Origin: Methylobacterium persicinum
Lineage (GTDB): Bacteria > Pseudomonadota > Alphaproteobacteria > Rhizobiales > Beijerinckiaceae
Assembly: GCF_022179525.1 (NCBI RefSeq)
Contig: NZ_BPQX01000025.1
Location: forward strand, 16,001 to 80,000
Direction of reading: 5' to 3'
DNA: 64,000 nt
Part shown: piece by piece, positions 1 to 9,361 of the stretch
Numbering within the stretch: position 1 is the first letter of the stretch
Layout: each line of letters starts with the position of its first letter
Notes under the pieces: model-generated
Database searches by the model: none
What the model was told of the DNA's origin: nothing
What the model saw: only the letters and a program-made list of their open reading frames with translations
Position numbers and translations under genes: made by a program

Positions 1-78
1 TGAGGGGTGGACGAAGGATGAGTGGACGGCGGGGTCCTGAGACGGTCTCGGTTTAAGGACTTCGGTCAGCTCCTGCGC

Positions 79-173
79 CGTCATTGCGAGGCGAAGCCGA
101 AGCAATCCAGAGCGCGACTTCTCCGGACAAGGCAGCGCTGCCCTGGATCGCTTCGCTCCGCTCGCGAAGACGG
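79..173. repeat. Dispersed palindromic repeat, copy 1
   Basis: Imperfect long inverted repeat. The left arm begins CGTCATTGCGAG and runs into GAAGCAATCCAG. The right arm reads CCTGGATCGCTTCGCTCCG and ends GCGAAGACGG. The same element recurs near 9.93, 16.87, 28.68, 32.89 and 47.63 kb, always between genes. It lies just downstream of the cckA stop and could fold in the 3' end of that transcript. Nothing else is visible in bases 1-243. Confidence 0.75.
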
Positions 174-243
174 CGGGGAACTACTGCAGGGACGGCGCGC
201 GCGATTTCTGACAGACCCCCGTCGAGCGCGGGGAGGCCGCGCC

Positions 244-2961
244 TCAATCCGCCATCGTCTTCTTCACCGTTTCCACGAGCTGCTTCAGGCTGAAGGGCTT
301 CGGCAGGAAGTTGAAGGCTTCGCCCTCGGGGAGATTCTTGCGGAAGGCGTCCTCCGCATAGCCCGACACGAAGATAACCTTCAGGTGCGGCTGGTGCTTG
401 CGCACCTCCCGCAGCAGGGATGGGCCGTCCATCTCCGGCATCACCACGTCGGACACCACGAGGTCGATCGGCTGCGCGTTGTCGCGGACGATGGCCAGAG
501 CCTCCAGGCCGGAGGCCGCCTCAAGCACCGTGTAGCCCCGGGCCGAGAGGGCGCGGCTGTTCACCGCGCGCACCGGATCCTCGTCCTCCACGAGGAGGAT
601 GGTGCCCTGGCCGGTATGGTCCGTCGCTGGGCGGCGGGGGGGAGGCGCGGCGGGGGCAGTCGCCGTGCCCGGCTTGTCGCCGGCCTGGCCAGTGGTCTCG
701 GAGTGTGTCGGGGCCTCCGCAGGCACCACCTCCGGCGCCGGGATGTGCCGGGGCAGGTAGATCTTGAAGGCCGTGCCCCGACCGAGCGTCGACTGCACGT
801 CGATCGTCCCGCCCGACTGCTTGACGATGCCGAACACCGTGGAGAGCCCCAGGCCGGTTCCCTTTCCGATCTCCTTGGTGGTGAAGAACGGCTCGAAGAT
901 CTTCTCCATCAGCTCGGCCGGGATGCCCTGGCCGGTATCCCCGACTTCGATCAGCACGTGATCGCCGGGCGGCGGGCCGCCCCTTCCCTCCGTGGCGGCC
1001 TTGGGGCCGGGATCGACGACGTTCTCCGTGCGGATCGTCAGCTTGCCACCGTCCGGCATGGCATCGCGGGCGTTGACCGCGAGGTTCACGATCACCTGCT
1101 CGAACTGGTTCACGTCGGCCTTCACGGGCCACAATTCCCGGCCGTGCTTCAGTTCCAGGCTGACCCGTTCGCCGAGCAGCCGCTTGAGCAGAAGCGTCAG
1201 CTCCGACAGGCTCTCCCCGACATTCATGACCTCCGGCCGCAGGGTCTGCCTGCGGGAGAACGCCAGAAGCTGCCGGACGAGGCCCGCCGCCCGGTTGGCG
1301 TTCTGCTTGATCTGCATGATGTCCTGAAAGGCCGGGTCGTTCGGCCGGTGGCTCGCCAGGAGCAGGTCCGAGTAGCCGATGATGGCCTGGAGGACGTTGT
1401 TGAAGTCGTGGGCGATGCCGCCGGCCAGCTGGCCGACCGCATTCATCTTCTGCGCCTGGGCAACCTGCTGCTCCAGCTGGCGTTGCGCGGTGGTGTCGAG
1501 GGCGTAGAGGATCACCCGCTCCGCTTCGTCGGCCTGCTCGCCCTCGGCGCCGCCGTCGGCGGGGCTGAGCCACAGTCGGGCCGAGCGCCCGCCCGGCCCC
1601 TGCAACTGCACCTCAATGGGCTCGGCTTCGGTGATGCCGCTGGCGGCCCGGTTCAACCCGGCCTCGAGGGCGGTCCGGTCTAGGACCGAATCGGCGAGGT
1701 TCGGCTCAGCGCGGGTGCCGCCCTCCCCGTCCGGAACCGCCTCGTCCGACGTGAGGGGCGCCGTGCCGAACAGCCGGGTGAAGGAAGCGTTGGCCCGGGC
1801 GATGCGCCCGGAGCGATCCAGGGTCGCGATGGCGATGGGCGAGTTGTTGAGGAAGCGGGCGAGGCGGACTTCCGCGGCCCGCTGCGGCTCGTCGGCGTCG
1901 GCGCCGGCGGAGCGGTTGATGACGAAGGTGCGCGAGGCGCCGGGCTTGCCATCCTTGCCGAAGGCCACCCGGTGGTACAGCCGCACGGGGACCGTGTGGC
2001 CGTTGCGGCGGCGCAGGTCGAGGTCGAACCGGTCGGTGCGCACCTCCCCCGGCAGGCCGGCGGTGCGAATCAGGACGTCGGCGCTGGGCGCGATCTCGGC
2101 GAGGCGGAGCCCGCCGGAGCCGACGCTGGCGAGGTCGTAGCCGAGCCACGCTGCCAGGGTGGCGTTCATGTAGACGATCGTGCCCGTCGGGTTAATCGAC
2201 AGGAAACCCGCCGGGGCGTGGTCGAGGTAGTCGATGGCGTGCTGGAGTTCCTGGAAGACGTTCTCCTGCCGCTCCCGCTCAGCGGTGACGTCGGCCACCG
2301 TCCAGAGGGAGGCTGCCCGGCGCGGGCGCGGAAGGGGCCGCACCGAGACCCGGTACCAGCCGAAATCACGCTCGGCGCTCGCCCCCTCGACATGCCCCAG
2401 GGGTGGGGCCATCCGCATCTCCTCAGTGTGGGGCCGGCCATCCCGGGCCGCCTGGGAGAGGCGGTAGACGGCCTCCGACACCTCCGGCGAGCCGACGAAG
2501 ATCCGCTCCACGGGGGCGAGGTTGGAGAAGCTGTCGCCTCCGGCGAGGCGCAGGTAGGAGGCGTTGGCATAGATCAACCGGCCGCCATCCTCGACCACGA
2601 GGGCTCCGTCCGGTGCGCCATCGACGATGCCCCGGGTGATGTCGTCCCGGGCGCTGCTGCCGGAGAGATGGATCGCGCCGATCGCCAGGGCGAAGAGGAA
2701 GAACACGCCGGCCATGGCCAGCAGGGCCAGCAGCCAGACGATGAGCGCCTGCGCCTGCTCGTTGGCGACGAAGGAGAGGCCGATGGCCGCGCCGACCAGC
2801 AGGCCGGCCAGCATCAACAACAGCCCGACCCGTCCGGGCTGCTCCGACCGGTCGATCGAGCCGTTCACCGGCGCCTGCGCCGGTAGCGGATCGGCCATGT
2901 GCTCCGACCGCGCGGGGTCTGCCTTCAGAATCGGGGCCGGGGATCCGGTCACGTCGGCCAT
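244..2961 (-). CDS. cckA: Hybrid sensor histidine kinase CckA
   Basis: Cell-cycle hybrid kinase. In alphaproteobacteria CckA passes phosphate through ChpT to CtrA and CpdR, and sits in the inner membrane. Two membrane segments are visible near residues 45-65 and 72-97. PAS-like sensor regions follow, then a dimerisation box with the motif GGIAHDFNN (phospho-acceptor His about 518), an ATPase domain with DTGQGIP and GTGLGLS motifs, and a C-terminal receiver with [12 protein letters not shown] (Asp about 838). The start used (MADVTG, 905 residues) has a GGAAAG ribosome site 8 bases upstream; an in-frame ATG 54 bases earlier is possible. It lies 145 bases downstream of flhB on the same strand, at the end of a flagellar operon whose promoter carries CtrA boxes. 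Confidence 0.92.
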   Translation of the reverse strand: MADVTGSPAPILKADPARSEHMADPLPAQAPVNGSIDRSEQPGRVGLLLMLAGLLVGAAIGLSFVANEQAQALIVWLLALLAMAGVFFLFALAIGAIHLSGSSARDDITRGIVDGAPDGALVVEDGGRLIYANASYLRLAGGDSFSNLAPVERIFVGSPEVSEAVYRLSQAARDGRPHTEEMRMAPPLGHVEGASAERDFGWYRVSVRPLPRPRRAASLWTVADVTAERERQENVFQELQHAIDYLDHAPAGFLSINPTGTIVYMNATLAAWLGYDLASVGSGGLRLAEIAPSADVLIRTAGLPGEVRTDRFDLDLRRRNGHTVPVRLYHRVAFGKDGKPGASRTFVINRSAGADADEPQRAAEVRLARFLNNSPIAIATLDRSGRIARANASFTRLFGTAPLTSDEAVPDGEGGTRAEPNLADSVLDRTALEAGLNRAASGITEAEPIEVQLQGPGGRSARLWLSPADGGAEGEQADEAERVILYALDTTAQRQLEQQVAQAQKMNAVGQLAGGIAHDFNNVLQAIIGYSDLLLASHRPNDPAFQDIMQIKQNANRAAGLVRQLLAFSRRQTLRPEVMNVGESLSELTLLLKRLLGERVSLELKHGRELWPVKADVNQFEQVIVNLAVNARDAMPDGGKLTIRTENVVDPGPKAATEGRGGPPPGDHVLIEVGDTGQGIPAELMEKIFEPFFTTKEIGKGTGLGLSTVFGIVKQSGGTIDVQSTLGRGTAFKIYLPRHIPAPEVVPAEAPTHSETTGQAGDKPGTATAPAAPPPRRPATDHTGQGTILLVEDEDPVRAVNSRALSARGYTVLEAASGLEALAIVRDNAQPIDLVVSDVVMPEMDGPSLLREVRKHQPHLKVIFVSGYAEDAFRKNLPEGEAFNFLPKPFSLKQLVETVKKTMAD

Positions 2962-3106
2962 CGGGGTCTTTCCAGAAACGGGCTCCGGTTTGGCCCGCGG
3001 CCCGCCCCACGGCAAGGGGGCGTCGGACCGCGGACGGCACCAAGCCCGTCACGAGCTTCGCGCAAAAAGGTGGAGGAAGGCCAAACGGTGACGGATTTCC
3101 CCTCCT

Positions 3107-4174
3107 TCACGCGGCCCGCCGGCGCAGGCGCATGACGAAGCCGATCACCTCGGCCACCGCCCGGTAGTGCTCGGCCGGGATCTCCCTGTCGATCTCGACG
3201 GTGGCGTGCAGGGCCCGGGCCAGGGGCGGGTTCTCCACCACCGCCACATCGTGGGCCTTGGCGACCTCGCGGATTCGCAGGGCCAGGGCATCGACCCCCT
3301 TCGCCACGCAGACCGGGGCGACCATGCCGGGCTCGTAGCGCAGGGCGACGGCGTAGTGGGTCGGATTGGTGACGACGACCGTCGCGCCCGGCACGGCGGC
3401 CATCATGCGCTTTTTCGACCGGGCCATCCGGATTTGCTTGAGCTTGCCCTTGATCTCCGGGTTGCCCTCGGACTCCTTCATCTCCTGCTTGATCTCCTCC
3501 TTCGACATGCGCAGGCGTCCCTTCCAGCGCATGCGGGCGTAGAAGTAGTCGGCGCCGGCGATGGTGACGTGGACCGCGAGCATCCCCGCGAGGAGCTTGA
3601 GGCTGATCGACAGGATGGCCGGCAGGCAGGATGCGGGATCGAGGCGGGCGAAGACCTCCAGGCGGTCGCGGTCCTGCCACAGGATCACGCCGCCCACGAC
3701 GCCCACGGTGATCATCTTCGCCAGCCCCTTGCCGAACTGGAAAAGGGCCTCCACACCGAGCAGCCGCTTCAGCCCGCTCATGGGCGAGATGCGCTCGAAT
3801 TTCGGCATCAGCGCCTCGGCGTTGAACACCGGCGGATGCTGCAGGTAGCCCGCCGCCACCCCGGCCACGGCGGCCGCCGCCACGGGGATCGCCACCGCCT
3901 TGAGCCACAGCAGCAGCCCGGCCCGGCCCGCCGCCGCCATGGCCCCCGGCCCGTCTGGGACCTCGTGGGCGTTGGCGAGGTAGGCCGTCAGCCCGTGCAT
4001 CAGGTCCGTCGCCACCGACGGCGCCGCGACGACGAGGGCGAGGGTGAAGGCCCCCAGGATCGCGAAGGTGTTGATCTCCACGCTCTTGGCGACGTCGCCG
4101 CGCTCAATCGCCTGATCGATGCGTCGCTGGGTCGGGTCTTCTGTCTTGTCTTCCTGTTCCGCGCCCTCGGCCAT
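3107..4174 (-). CDS. flhB: Flagellar export apparatus protein FlhB
   Basis: Switch protein of the flagellar type III export gate in the inner membrane, controlling the change from rod/hook to filament substrates. The N-terminus is charged (MAEGAEQEDKTEDPTQRR, typical of FlhB). Hydrophobic segments follow, and then a cytoplasmic C-terminal domain with the autocleavage motif NPTHYAVALRY, in which cleavage would occur after Asn about 270. The length of 355 residues is normal. It begins 26 bases after fliR ends and precedes cckA, so it belongs to the leftward flagellar operon. Confidence 0.96.
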   Translation of the reverse strand: MAEGAEQEDKTEDPTQRRIDQAIERGDVAKSVEINTFAILGAFTLALVVAAPSVATDLMHGLTAYLANAHEVPDGPGAMAAAGRAGLLLWLKAVAIPVAAAAVAGVAAGYLQHPPVFNAEALMPKFERISPMSGLKRLLGVEALFQFGKGLAKMITVGVVGGVILWQDRDRLEVFARLDPASCLPAILSISLKLLAGMLAVHVTIAGADYFYARMRWKGRLRMSKEEIKQEMKESEGNPEIKGKLKQIRMARSKKRMMAAVPGATVVVTNPTHYAVALRYEPGMVAPVCVAKGVDALALRIREVAKAHDVAVVENPPLARALHATVEIDREIPAEHYRAVAEVIGFVMRLRRRAA

Positions 4175-4200
4175 GGCTCAGGGTCTCCGGGCGGCCGGCG

Positions 4201-4962
4201 TCAGCGCCCGACGAACTCGCCGAGATAACGCCCCATGTCGTCGATGAAGACACCCATCATCACCCCGAGCGATCCGGCGAGGATCAGCATCCCGATCAGC
4301 ACCGAGGCGGGGACGGCCAGGAAGAATACCTGCAACTGCGGCATCAGCCGCGACAGAACCCCGAGCCCGAGGTTGAACAGGATGCCGAACGCGATGAACG
4401 GGCCGGAGATCTGCACGGCCAGGGTGAAGCCCCGCGCCACCGCCCGCAGGGCAAGCATCAAGGCGTCCCCGAAGCCGGGGACCCCGTCCGGCGGCAGGAC
4501 CTGATAGCTCCGGGCGATCCCCTCGATGGCGAGGTGATGCAGGTCGGCGGCGAAGATCAGGGTGATGCCGAGCAGGGACAGGAAGTTGCCCACCGCCGCC
4601 GACTGGCCGCCCTGCGTGGGATCCACCGTCATGGCGTAGGCGAGGCCGAGTTGCTGCGAGATGATGAGTCCGGCCGTCTGCAGGGCGGCGAGCACCATCC
4701 GCACACTGAGGCCGATGACGAGGCCGATGATGGTCTCCCCGAACAGCAGCCCGATGAGGCGCGGGCCCCCGATCCCCTCCGTCCCCCCGAGCAGCGGCCG
4801 GACCATCGGGTACAGCACCAGGGACACCAGCAGCGCGAAGCTGAGCCGCAGGCGCGGCGACACGGTCTGCTCGCCAACGCCGGGCATCAGCATGATCAGC
4901 GTGCCGACCCGCGCGAAGACGAGGAGATAAGCCGAGGCGATGCCCGGGAGGAGCAGGTTCAT
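4201..4962 (-). CDS. fliR: Flagellar export apparatus protein FliR
   Basis: Integral membrane component of the flagellar type III export gate, assembling with FliP and FliQ. The 253 residues are rich in hydrophobic helices from the first residues (MNLLLPGIASAYLLVFARVG). The family hallmark region around GEQTVSPRLRLSFALL is present, as is the conserved LGLAYAMTVDP segment. It lies 30 bases downstream of fliQ and 26 bases upstream of flhB, the usual fliQ-fliR-flhB order. fliP is not in this window. Confidence 0.95.
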   Translation of the reverse strand: MNLLLPGIASAYLLVFARVGTLIMLMPGVGEQTVSPRLRLSFALLVSLVLYPMVRPLLGGTEGIGGPRLIGLLFGETIIGLVIGLSVRMVLAALQTAGLIISQQLGLAYAMTVDPTQGGQSAAVGNFLSLLGITLIFAADLHHLAIEGIARSYQVLPPDGVPGFGDALMLALRAVARGFTLAVQISGPFIAFGILFNLGLGVLSRLMPQLQVFFLAVPASVLIGMLILAGSLGVMMGVFIDDMGRYLGEFVGR

Positions 4963-4992
4963 GCCGCCCCCTATAACCCAAGGCGGGCGCCA

Positions 4993-5259
4993 TCACCCGC
5001 CCGCCGCGATCCGGGCCGCGATGCGGGTCATATAGCCGGCCATGGCATCGCCCATGAACGGCAGCATCAGCAGCAGGGTGGCGAAGACCGCCACGATCTT
5101 GGGCACGTAGATCAACGTTTGTTCCTGGATCTGCGTCAGGGCCTGCACCAGGGAGACCACGAGACCGACGAACAGGGCGACGAGCATAAGCGGCCCGGCG
5201 ACCTTCAGGAAGACGAAGATGCCGTCGCGGGCGACGTCGAGGATGGCGAGGCCGGTCAT
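4993..5259 (-). CDS. fliQ: Flagellar export apparatus protein FliQ
   Basis: Small export-gate subunit with two membrane helices. The start MTGLAILDVARDG gives 88 residues, the usual FliQ length; an ATG nine codons upstream would add an atypical extension. Helices span roughly residues 15-40 and 50-75, and the typical ALTQIQEQTLIYVPKI segment lies between or beside them. It is followed 30 bases later by fliR. The 119-base gap to upstream fliE is the longest within this flagellar cluster. Confidence 0.93.
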   Translation of the reverse strand: MTGLAILDVARDGIFVFLKVAGPLMLVALFVGLVVSLVQALTQIQEQTLIYVPKIVAVFATLLLMLPFMGDAMAGYMTRIAARIAAGG

Positions 5260-5378
5260 CGGTCCGATCCAGGAAGGCTTCTCCACCCGGGCCGGGAGGG
5301 AAGACGGGAGGATTGCTACCCCCGGTTGTTGTGAATGGAGCGAGGCACGCCGGGATGGCGCGTCGATCGGTGATGACG

Positions 5379-5693
5379 TCAGATCTGCATCCGCATGATC
5401 TCTTCGTAGGCGGAAAGCATGCGGTCACGGACGGCGACCATGGTCTGGAGGGCGGTCTCGCTCTCGGCCACAGCGGTGACCACATCGACCACGTTGGCCT
5501 TGCCGGTCACGGCGGTGATCGCCTGGGCATCCGCCCTGCGGCCCGCGTCGCCGACGGTGTCGATGGCCTGCCCGAGGAGGCCGGCGAAGTTCTCGCCTGC
5601 CGACTGGGTCGGCTGGACCCGGGGAGTGGCCCGCCCGGAGGTGAGGCCCTGGACGGCGGCGTAGGCGCCTGCCGCGAAGTTGCTCGACGCCAT
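5379..5693 (-). CDS. fliE: Flagellar hook-basal body complex protein FliE
   Basis: Basal-body adaptor linking the MS ring/export gate to the rod, exported by the type III apparatus. 104 residues. The C-terminal half (NVVDVVTAVAESETALQTMV followed by a VRDRMLSAYEEIMRMQI end) is the conserved FliE signature. It begins 10 bases after flgC, consistent with co-transcription with flgB and flgC. Confidence 0.94.
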   Translation of the reverse strand: MASSNFAAGAYAAVQGLTSGRATPRVQPTQSAGENFAGLLGQAIDTVGDAGRRADAQAITAVTGKANVVDVVTAVAESETALQTMVAVRDRMLSAYEEIMRMQI

Positions 5694-5703
5694 GACGATA
5701 CCC

Positions 5704-6111
5704 CTACTTCAGGATCGCGAGGGTCGAGGCGATGAGCTTGCGCGTCGTCGTGACCATGTTGAGGTTGGCCTCGTAGCTGCGCTGGGCCTCGCGCATGTCC
5801 ATGTTCTCGATGAGCGGATTGACGTTGGGCATCGGCACGTCGCCCTTGGCGTCGGCGACCGGGTTGCCGGGGTCGTGCTTCGTGCGGAAGGCGCTCTGGT
5901 CCCGGCGGACGCGTCCGGTGTCCACGATGGTGGCGCCGGTCTCCCGATCGAGATGGCTGGAAAAGGTCGGGATCTTGCGCCGGTAGGGCTCCGCCCCCCG
6001 GGTCGTGGGTGCGGAATCCGCGTTGGCGATGTTCTCTGCGATGACCCGCATCCGCCCGGACTGAGCCTTCAGGCCCGAGGTCGACGCCACAAGGGATTTA
6101 GAGAAGTCCAT
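5704..6111 (-). CDS. flgC: Flagellar basal-body rod protein FlgC
   Basis: Proximal rod subunit secreted through the flagellar export gate. 135 residues. The N-terminal rod signature is present (residues about 10-40, including RMRVIAENIANADSAPTTRG) and the C-terminus has the helical motif MREAQRSYEANLNMVTTTR typical of rod and hook proteins. It follows flgB by 45 bases and precedes fliE by 10. Confidence 0.96.
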   Translation of the reverse strand: MDFSKSLVASTSGLKAQSGRMRVIAENIANADSAPTTRGAEPYRRKIPTFSSHLDRETGATIVDTGRVRRDQSAFRTKHDPGNPVADAKGDVPMPNVNPLIENMDMREAQRSYEANLNMVTTTRKLIASTLAILK

Positions 6112-6156
6112 CGCCCGCCCCGCTGTTCACTCGATGCCGGTGCCGCCGGAAAGTCA

Positions 6157-6561
6157 TCAGCTCTTGCCGATGGCGATCTTCAGGGTGGTCAGGCTGTGCT
6201 GATAAAGCGACGCAGCGAGCTGATAGTCGGTCTGGATATCGCCGGCCTTCATCATCTCGTCTTCCAGATTGACGCCGTTACCGCTCGGCCGGATCTCGAA
6301 ATCCTTGACCTTCCGGGGATCGACCCCCGGCTCGGCCTGTCCAATCGGGGCCATGTGCCCGGCCGCCGTCAACGCGAGGCCGGGCGAGGTCGAGACGGGG
6401 CTGCCCGTCGCCTGGTCGACGCGCAATTCGGCCAGGTCGTGGGGCCTGAAGCCCGGCGTATCCGCGTTAGCGACGTTCTCGGCGATCACGGTCTGCCGGG
6501 CTTGGTTCCACTGCATGCGGCTGCGCAGCATCGCCAGCATGGGCATGTCGGTGATGGCCAT
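6157..6561 (-). CDS. flgB: Flagellar basal-body rod protein FlgB
   Basis: Rod protein at the base of the flagellar axle. The start MAITDMPMLAMLRSRM gives 134 residues, matching the family, and has a strong ribosome site (GGAGGGG) 4-8 bases upstream. In-frame starts further upstream would run into the promoter region. The rod signature QTVIAENVANADTPGFRPHD is near residues 20-40, and a helical C-terminus SLTTLKIAIGKS closes the protein. It is the first gene of the leftward flagellar operon. A perfect CtrA box lies 63 bases upstream of its start. Confidence 0.95.
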   Translation of the reverse strand: MAITDMPMLAMLRSRMQWNQARQTVIAENVANADTPGFRPHDLAELRVDQATGSPVSTSPGLALTAAGHMAPIGQAEPGVDPRKVKDFEIRPSGNGVNLEDEMMKAGDIQTDYQLAASLYQHSLTTLKIAIGKS

Positions 6562-6623
6562 GGACCCCTCCGGCAGCCGGACGCACATGCATCCGGGCTC
6601 GGCAAAAACTGCCGTGTCCATGG

Positions 6624-6638
6624 TTAACGGCTCGTTAA
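6624..6638. promoter_or_regulatory. Candidate CtrA box upstream of flgB
   Basis: The sequence reads TTAA-CGGCTCG-TTAA, a perfect match to the TTAA-N7-TTAA consensus of the alphaproteobacterial cell-cycle regulator CtrA. It is 63 bases upstream of the flgB start in the divergent flgB/fliO region. In a genome this GC-rich, two such AT-rich matches within 120 bases are unlikely to be chance. Binding is inferred. Confidence 0.7.
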
Positions 6639-6727
6639 AGTGCCCAGGCGAAAGCGGGCGATCGGCCCGGGACGGGGGGGCGCATCGTGGATTGACACGA
6701 TACCGCGCTTCTGCGGCCAAGGAGCTG

Positions 6728-6742
6728 TTAACGAAACCTTAA
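6728..6742. promoter_or_regulatory. Candidate CtrA box upstream of fliO-like gene
   Basis: The sequence reads TTAA-CGAAACC-TTAA, a second perfect TTAA-N7-TTAA match. It lies 47 bases upstream of the GTG start of the FliO-like gene, where CtrA typically overlaps the -35 region. Together with the box at 6624 it suggests that both arms of the divergent flagellar locus are CtrA-regulated. Confidence 0.7.
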
Positions 6743-6789
6743 CTTGCCTGCCACGAGCCCAAAGGGTCGTGTTATGACGCTGTCCCGCC

Positions 6790-8109
6790 GTGGATCCCAC
6801 CGCGGCCGGAACGTGCGAGTGCGTACCCTTGTCATGGCTACGATCCGTGTTCGGCTCTGACGGCTCCCCTATCATCCAGTACCTCGTCATCTTCGCGGTC
6901 ATCTTCTCGGCCCTGGCCGCGATCGTGTTCGTGGTCCGGCGTCTCACGGGGGGCAGCAGCGCCCTGCAGACGCGCGGCGCCCGTGCGCGCCAGCCGCGGC
7001 TGGGGATCATCGACGTCTACGAACTCGACCGGTCGCGCCAACTCATCCTGCTGAGGCGGGACAACGTCGAACACCTGCTGCTCGTGGGCGGACCCAACGA
7101 CGTGGTGGTCGAGCGCAACATCCAGCGGGGGCAGCGGCCGCTGCCGGAGGCAACGCTCCGCCCCGAACCGTCCACCGAGCCCCTCCCCGATCCCCTAGCC
7201 GAGGCGGGACGCCTACCCGAGCCACCCCGCGCCATCGCCGAAGGCATGCCCCGGCGCGCCGAGCCCGCCTTCGAGATGCCGGTGGTGGTGCCGGCGCCGG
7301 TCCCGGGCTCCCAGGCCACGCCGGCCGTGCGCTTGCCCCTCGATGCCGCGCTGATCGGCGGCGACGAACCCGGCCGGGACATTCCCGTGCCTCCGCAGAC
7401 CGCAGCGCAGGCCATCCCCCAGGCCCCTGCCCGGACCCGGCCCCTGCGCACGACGCTGCCCCCCCTCGACCGGCAGCCTACCCCCGAACGGGCGACGGAA
7501 ACGGCAAGGCCGGACGAGCCGGCCTTCGTCCTGCCGCCCCTTTCGGCGCCTCCCATCGAGCCGCGGCCCGTCGATCCCGCGATCCTGTCCGACATGGCCC
7601 GGCAGCTGCAGGCCGCGATCGCGCGGCCGACCTCCGCGGCCCCCCCGCCGCCCGCCGCCGTGACCGCGCCCCCGGCCGAGCCGGTGCCGCCCGCACCTGC
7701 TCCGGCACCGGTCAGACCCGCACCAGCGGTTCCCGCGCCGGCCGCCCCGGTGCCGACGGTGGAGACCGCAGCCCCTGTCATGGCGCCCCCCATCCCGGCG
7801 CCCCTTGTCGCGCCCCCCCCTGCCCCGGTGACCACTGCCCCGCCGCGCCCTGCCCCAGCGCCCCGGAGCCCGGAACCGCAGCTGCCGCCGGCCCTGGACA
7901 TCCCTGCGCTGGTCGCCCCGCCCCCTCCGGCGCCGGCGCCAGCCCGTCCGGCTCCTCCGCCACCGGACCGGCCGAGGCCGATCCCGCCGCCGCGGACCGA
8001 GCCGGTCCCGCCCAAGGCGGAGCCGAAGACGCCGGGCAGCCCCTTCTCCGTCGAGGAAATCGAGGCGGAATTCGCACGGTTGCTCGGACGGCCCCTCGAC
8101 AAACGGTGA
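6790..8109 (+). CDS. fliO: FliO-like flagellar biosynthesis protein with long Pro/Ala-rich tail
   Basis: Likely FliO, the membrane scaffold for export-gate assembly. A membrane helix is visible near residues 27-50 (IIQYLVIFAVIFSALAAIVF), followed by the FliO-type beta-rich domain RLGIIDVYELDRSRQLILLR and HLLLVGG up to about residue 110. The remaining ~320 residues are extremely proline/alanine-rich and low-complexity, ending in a short non-repetitive helix FSVEEIEAEFARLLGRP. The family is usually nearer 100-150 residues, so the tail is unusual. The GTG start at 6790 is one choice; TTG at 6829 and GTG at 6847 are in frame and would still keep the helix. It is divergent from flgB and shares its CtrA-box region. 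Confidence 0.75.
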   Translation: MDPTAAGTCECVPLSWLRSVFGSDGSPIIQYLVIFAVIFSALAAIVFVVRRLTGGSSALQTRGARARQPRLGIIDVYELDRSRQLILLRRDNVEHLLLVGGPNDVVVERNIQRGQRPLPEATLRPEPSTEPLPDPLAEAGRLPEPPRAIAEGMPRRAEPAFEMPVVVPAPVPGSQATPAVRLPLDAALIGGDEPGRDIPVPPQTAAQAIPQAPARTRPLRTTLPPLDRQPTPERATETARPDEPAFVLPPLSAPPIEPRPVDPAILSDMARQLQAAIARPTSAAPPPPAAVTAPPAEPVPPAPAPAPVRPAPAVPAPAAPVPTVETAAPVMAPPIPAPLVAPPPAPVTTAPPRPAPAPRSPEPQLPPALDIPALVAPPPPAPAPARPAPPPPDRPRPIPPPRTEPVPPKAEPKTPGSPFSVEEIEAEFARLLGRPLDKR

Positions 8110-8239
8110 CGGTGGCCGTCCTGGACCTCCTCAGCTGTGAGAGGTCGCCCGGCCGGCCTTGCCTTCGCCCGGGCGCTTCGCCAAGCTGAAAGACCGTATT
8201 CCTGGGGCCGCCGCGGTCCCGAGCAGTCAGAGTTGAGCG

Positions 8240-9361
8240 ATGAGAGTCATCGTCGAGCGCGCGGCCCTTCTCAGGTCGCTCGGCCACGTTCACCGGGTCG
8301 TGGAACGCCGCAACACGATCCCGATCCTGTCGAACGTGCTGCTGCGCAGCGACGGCGCTGCGCTTCAATTGAAGGCCACCGACCTCGACATCGAGGTGAC
8401 GGAGAGCATTCCCGCCGACGTGTCGGATCCCGGCGCGACGACGGTGCCGGCCCATGTCCTCTACGACATCGTCCGCAAGCTGCCGGACGGCGCGCAGGTC
8501 TCGCTGGAGACCGGCGGCGAGGGCGGCCAGATGACGATCCGGTCCGGGCGCTCCCGCTTCGCGCTCGGCGCCCTGCCCGAGGGAGATTTCCCGGACCTCG
8601 CGACCGGTGAGATGCCGCACGGCTTCGAGATCGCAGCCGCCGACCTCAAGCGGCTCATCGACAAGACGCAGTTCGCCATCTCCACCGAGGAGACGCGCTA
8701 TTACCTGAACGGCATCTACCTTCACGTCCTGGAATCGGACGGTGAGCCGGTGCTGCGCGCGGTCGCCACCGATGGGCACCGCCTCGCCCGGGTCGAGCTT
8801 CCGGCCCCCGCCGGCAGCACCGGCATGCCGGGGGTGATCGTCCCCCGCAAGGCGGTGGCGGAGATCCAGAAGCTCCTCGACGACGGCGGGGAGTCCGTGG
8901 GGATCGACCTGTCTCCGGCGAAGATCCGCCTGCGGTTCGCCGACGGCCTGACGCTGATCTCGAAGCTGATCGACGGCACCTTCCCCGACTACCAGCGGGT
9001 GATCCCGGCCAACAACGACAAGCGCCTGACCGTCGAGCGGGACACTTTCGCCAAGGCGGTGGACCGCGTTTCGACGATCTCTTCGGAGCGGGGCCGGGCG
9101 GTGAAGCTCGGGCTGACGGACGGGCGGCTCGCCCTCTCGGTGAACAACCCTGACGCGGGCAGTGCCACGGAAGAACTGGACGTGGAGTACGGCTCGGGGG
9201 CCCTCGATATCGGCTTCAACGCCCGCTACCTGCTGGACATCACGGCTCAGCTCGAGGGCGATACCGCCCTGTTCAAACTCGCCGATCCGGGCTCCCCGAC
9301 CCTGATCCAGGATCGCGAGGGCGCGCCCGCCCTCTACGTCCTCATGCCCATGCGCGTGTGA
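8240..9361 (+). CDS. dnaN: DNA polymerase III beta subunit (sliding clamp)
   Basis: Ring-shaped processivity clamp that tethers DNA polymerase III. 373 residues, the normal length for a three-domain clamp. The N-terminus (MRVIVERAALLRSLGHVHRV followed by RNTIPILSNVLL), the central SYP-like RYYLNGIYLH region and the C-terminal end YVLMPMRV are all typical. dnaA, recF and gyrB are not adjacent here, so this is not the dnaA-dnaN layout, a known arrangement in some Rhizobiales. A 9-bp hairpin follows the stop. Confidence 0.98.
   Translation: MRVIVERAALLRSLGHVHRVVERRNTIPILSNVLLRSDGAALQLKATDLDIEVTESIPADVSDPGATTVPAHVLYDIVRKLPDGAQVSLETGGEGGQMTIRSGRSRFALGALPEGDFPDLATGEMPHGFEIAAADLKRLIDKTQFAISTEETRYYLNGIYLHVLESDGEPVLRAVATDGHRLARVELPAPAGSTGMPGVIVPRKAVAEIQKLLDDGGESVGIDLSPAKIRLRFADGLTLISKLIDGTFPDYQRVIPANNDKRLTVERDTFAKAVDRVSTISSERGRAVKLGLTDGRLALSVNNPDAGSATEELDVEYGSGALDIGFNARYLLDITAQLEGDTALFKLADPGSPTLIQDREGAPALYVLMPMRV

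Noticed and set aside
22-1683. Long plus-strand frame opposite the cckA C-terminus
   Set aside because: Composition is that of an antisense shadow (RRGGE-rich); cckA on the other strand has all its motifs.
3167-4228. Plus-strand frame opposite flhB
   Set aside because: Histidine/aspartate/valine-rich shadow; flhB is well supported on the minus strand.
7017-8102. Minus-strand Gly/Ala/Ser-rich frame opposite the FliO tail
   Set aside because: It is the reverse complement of Pro/Ala-rich codons; no independent features.
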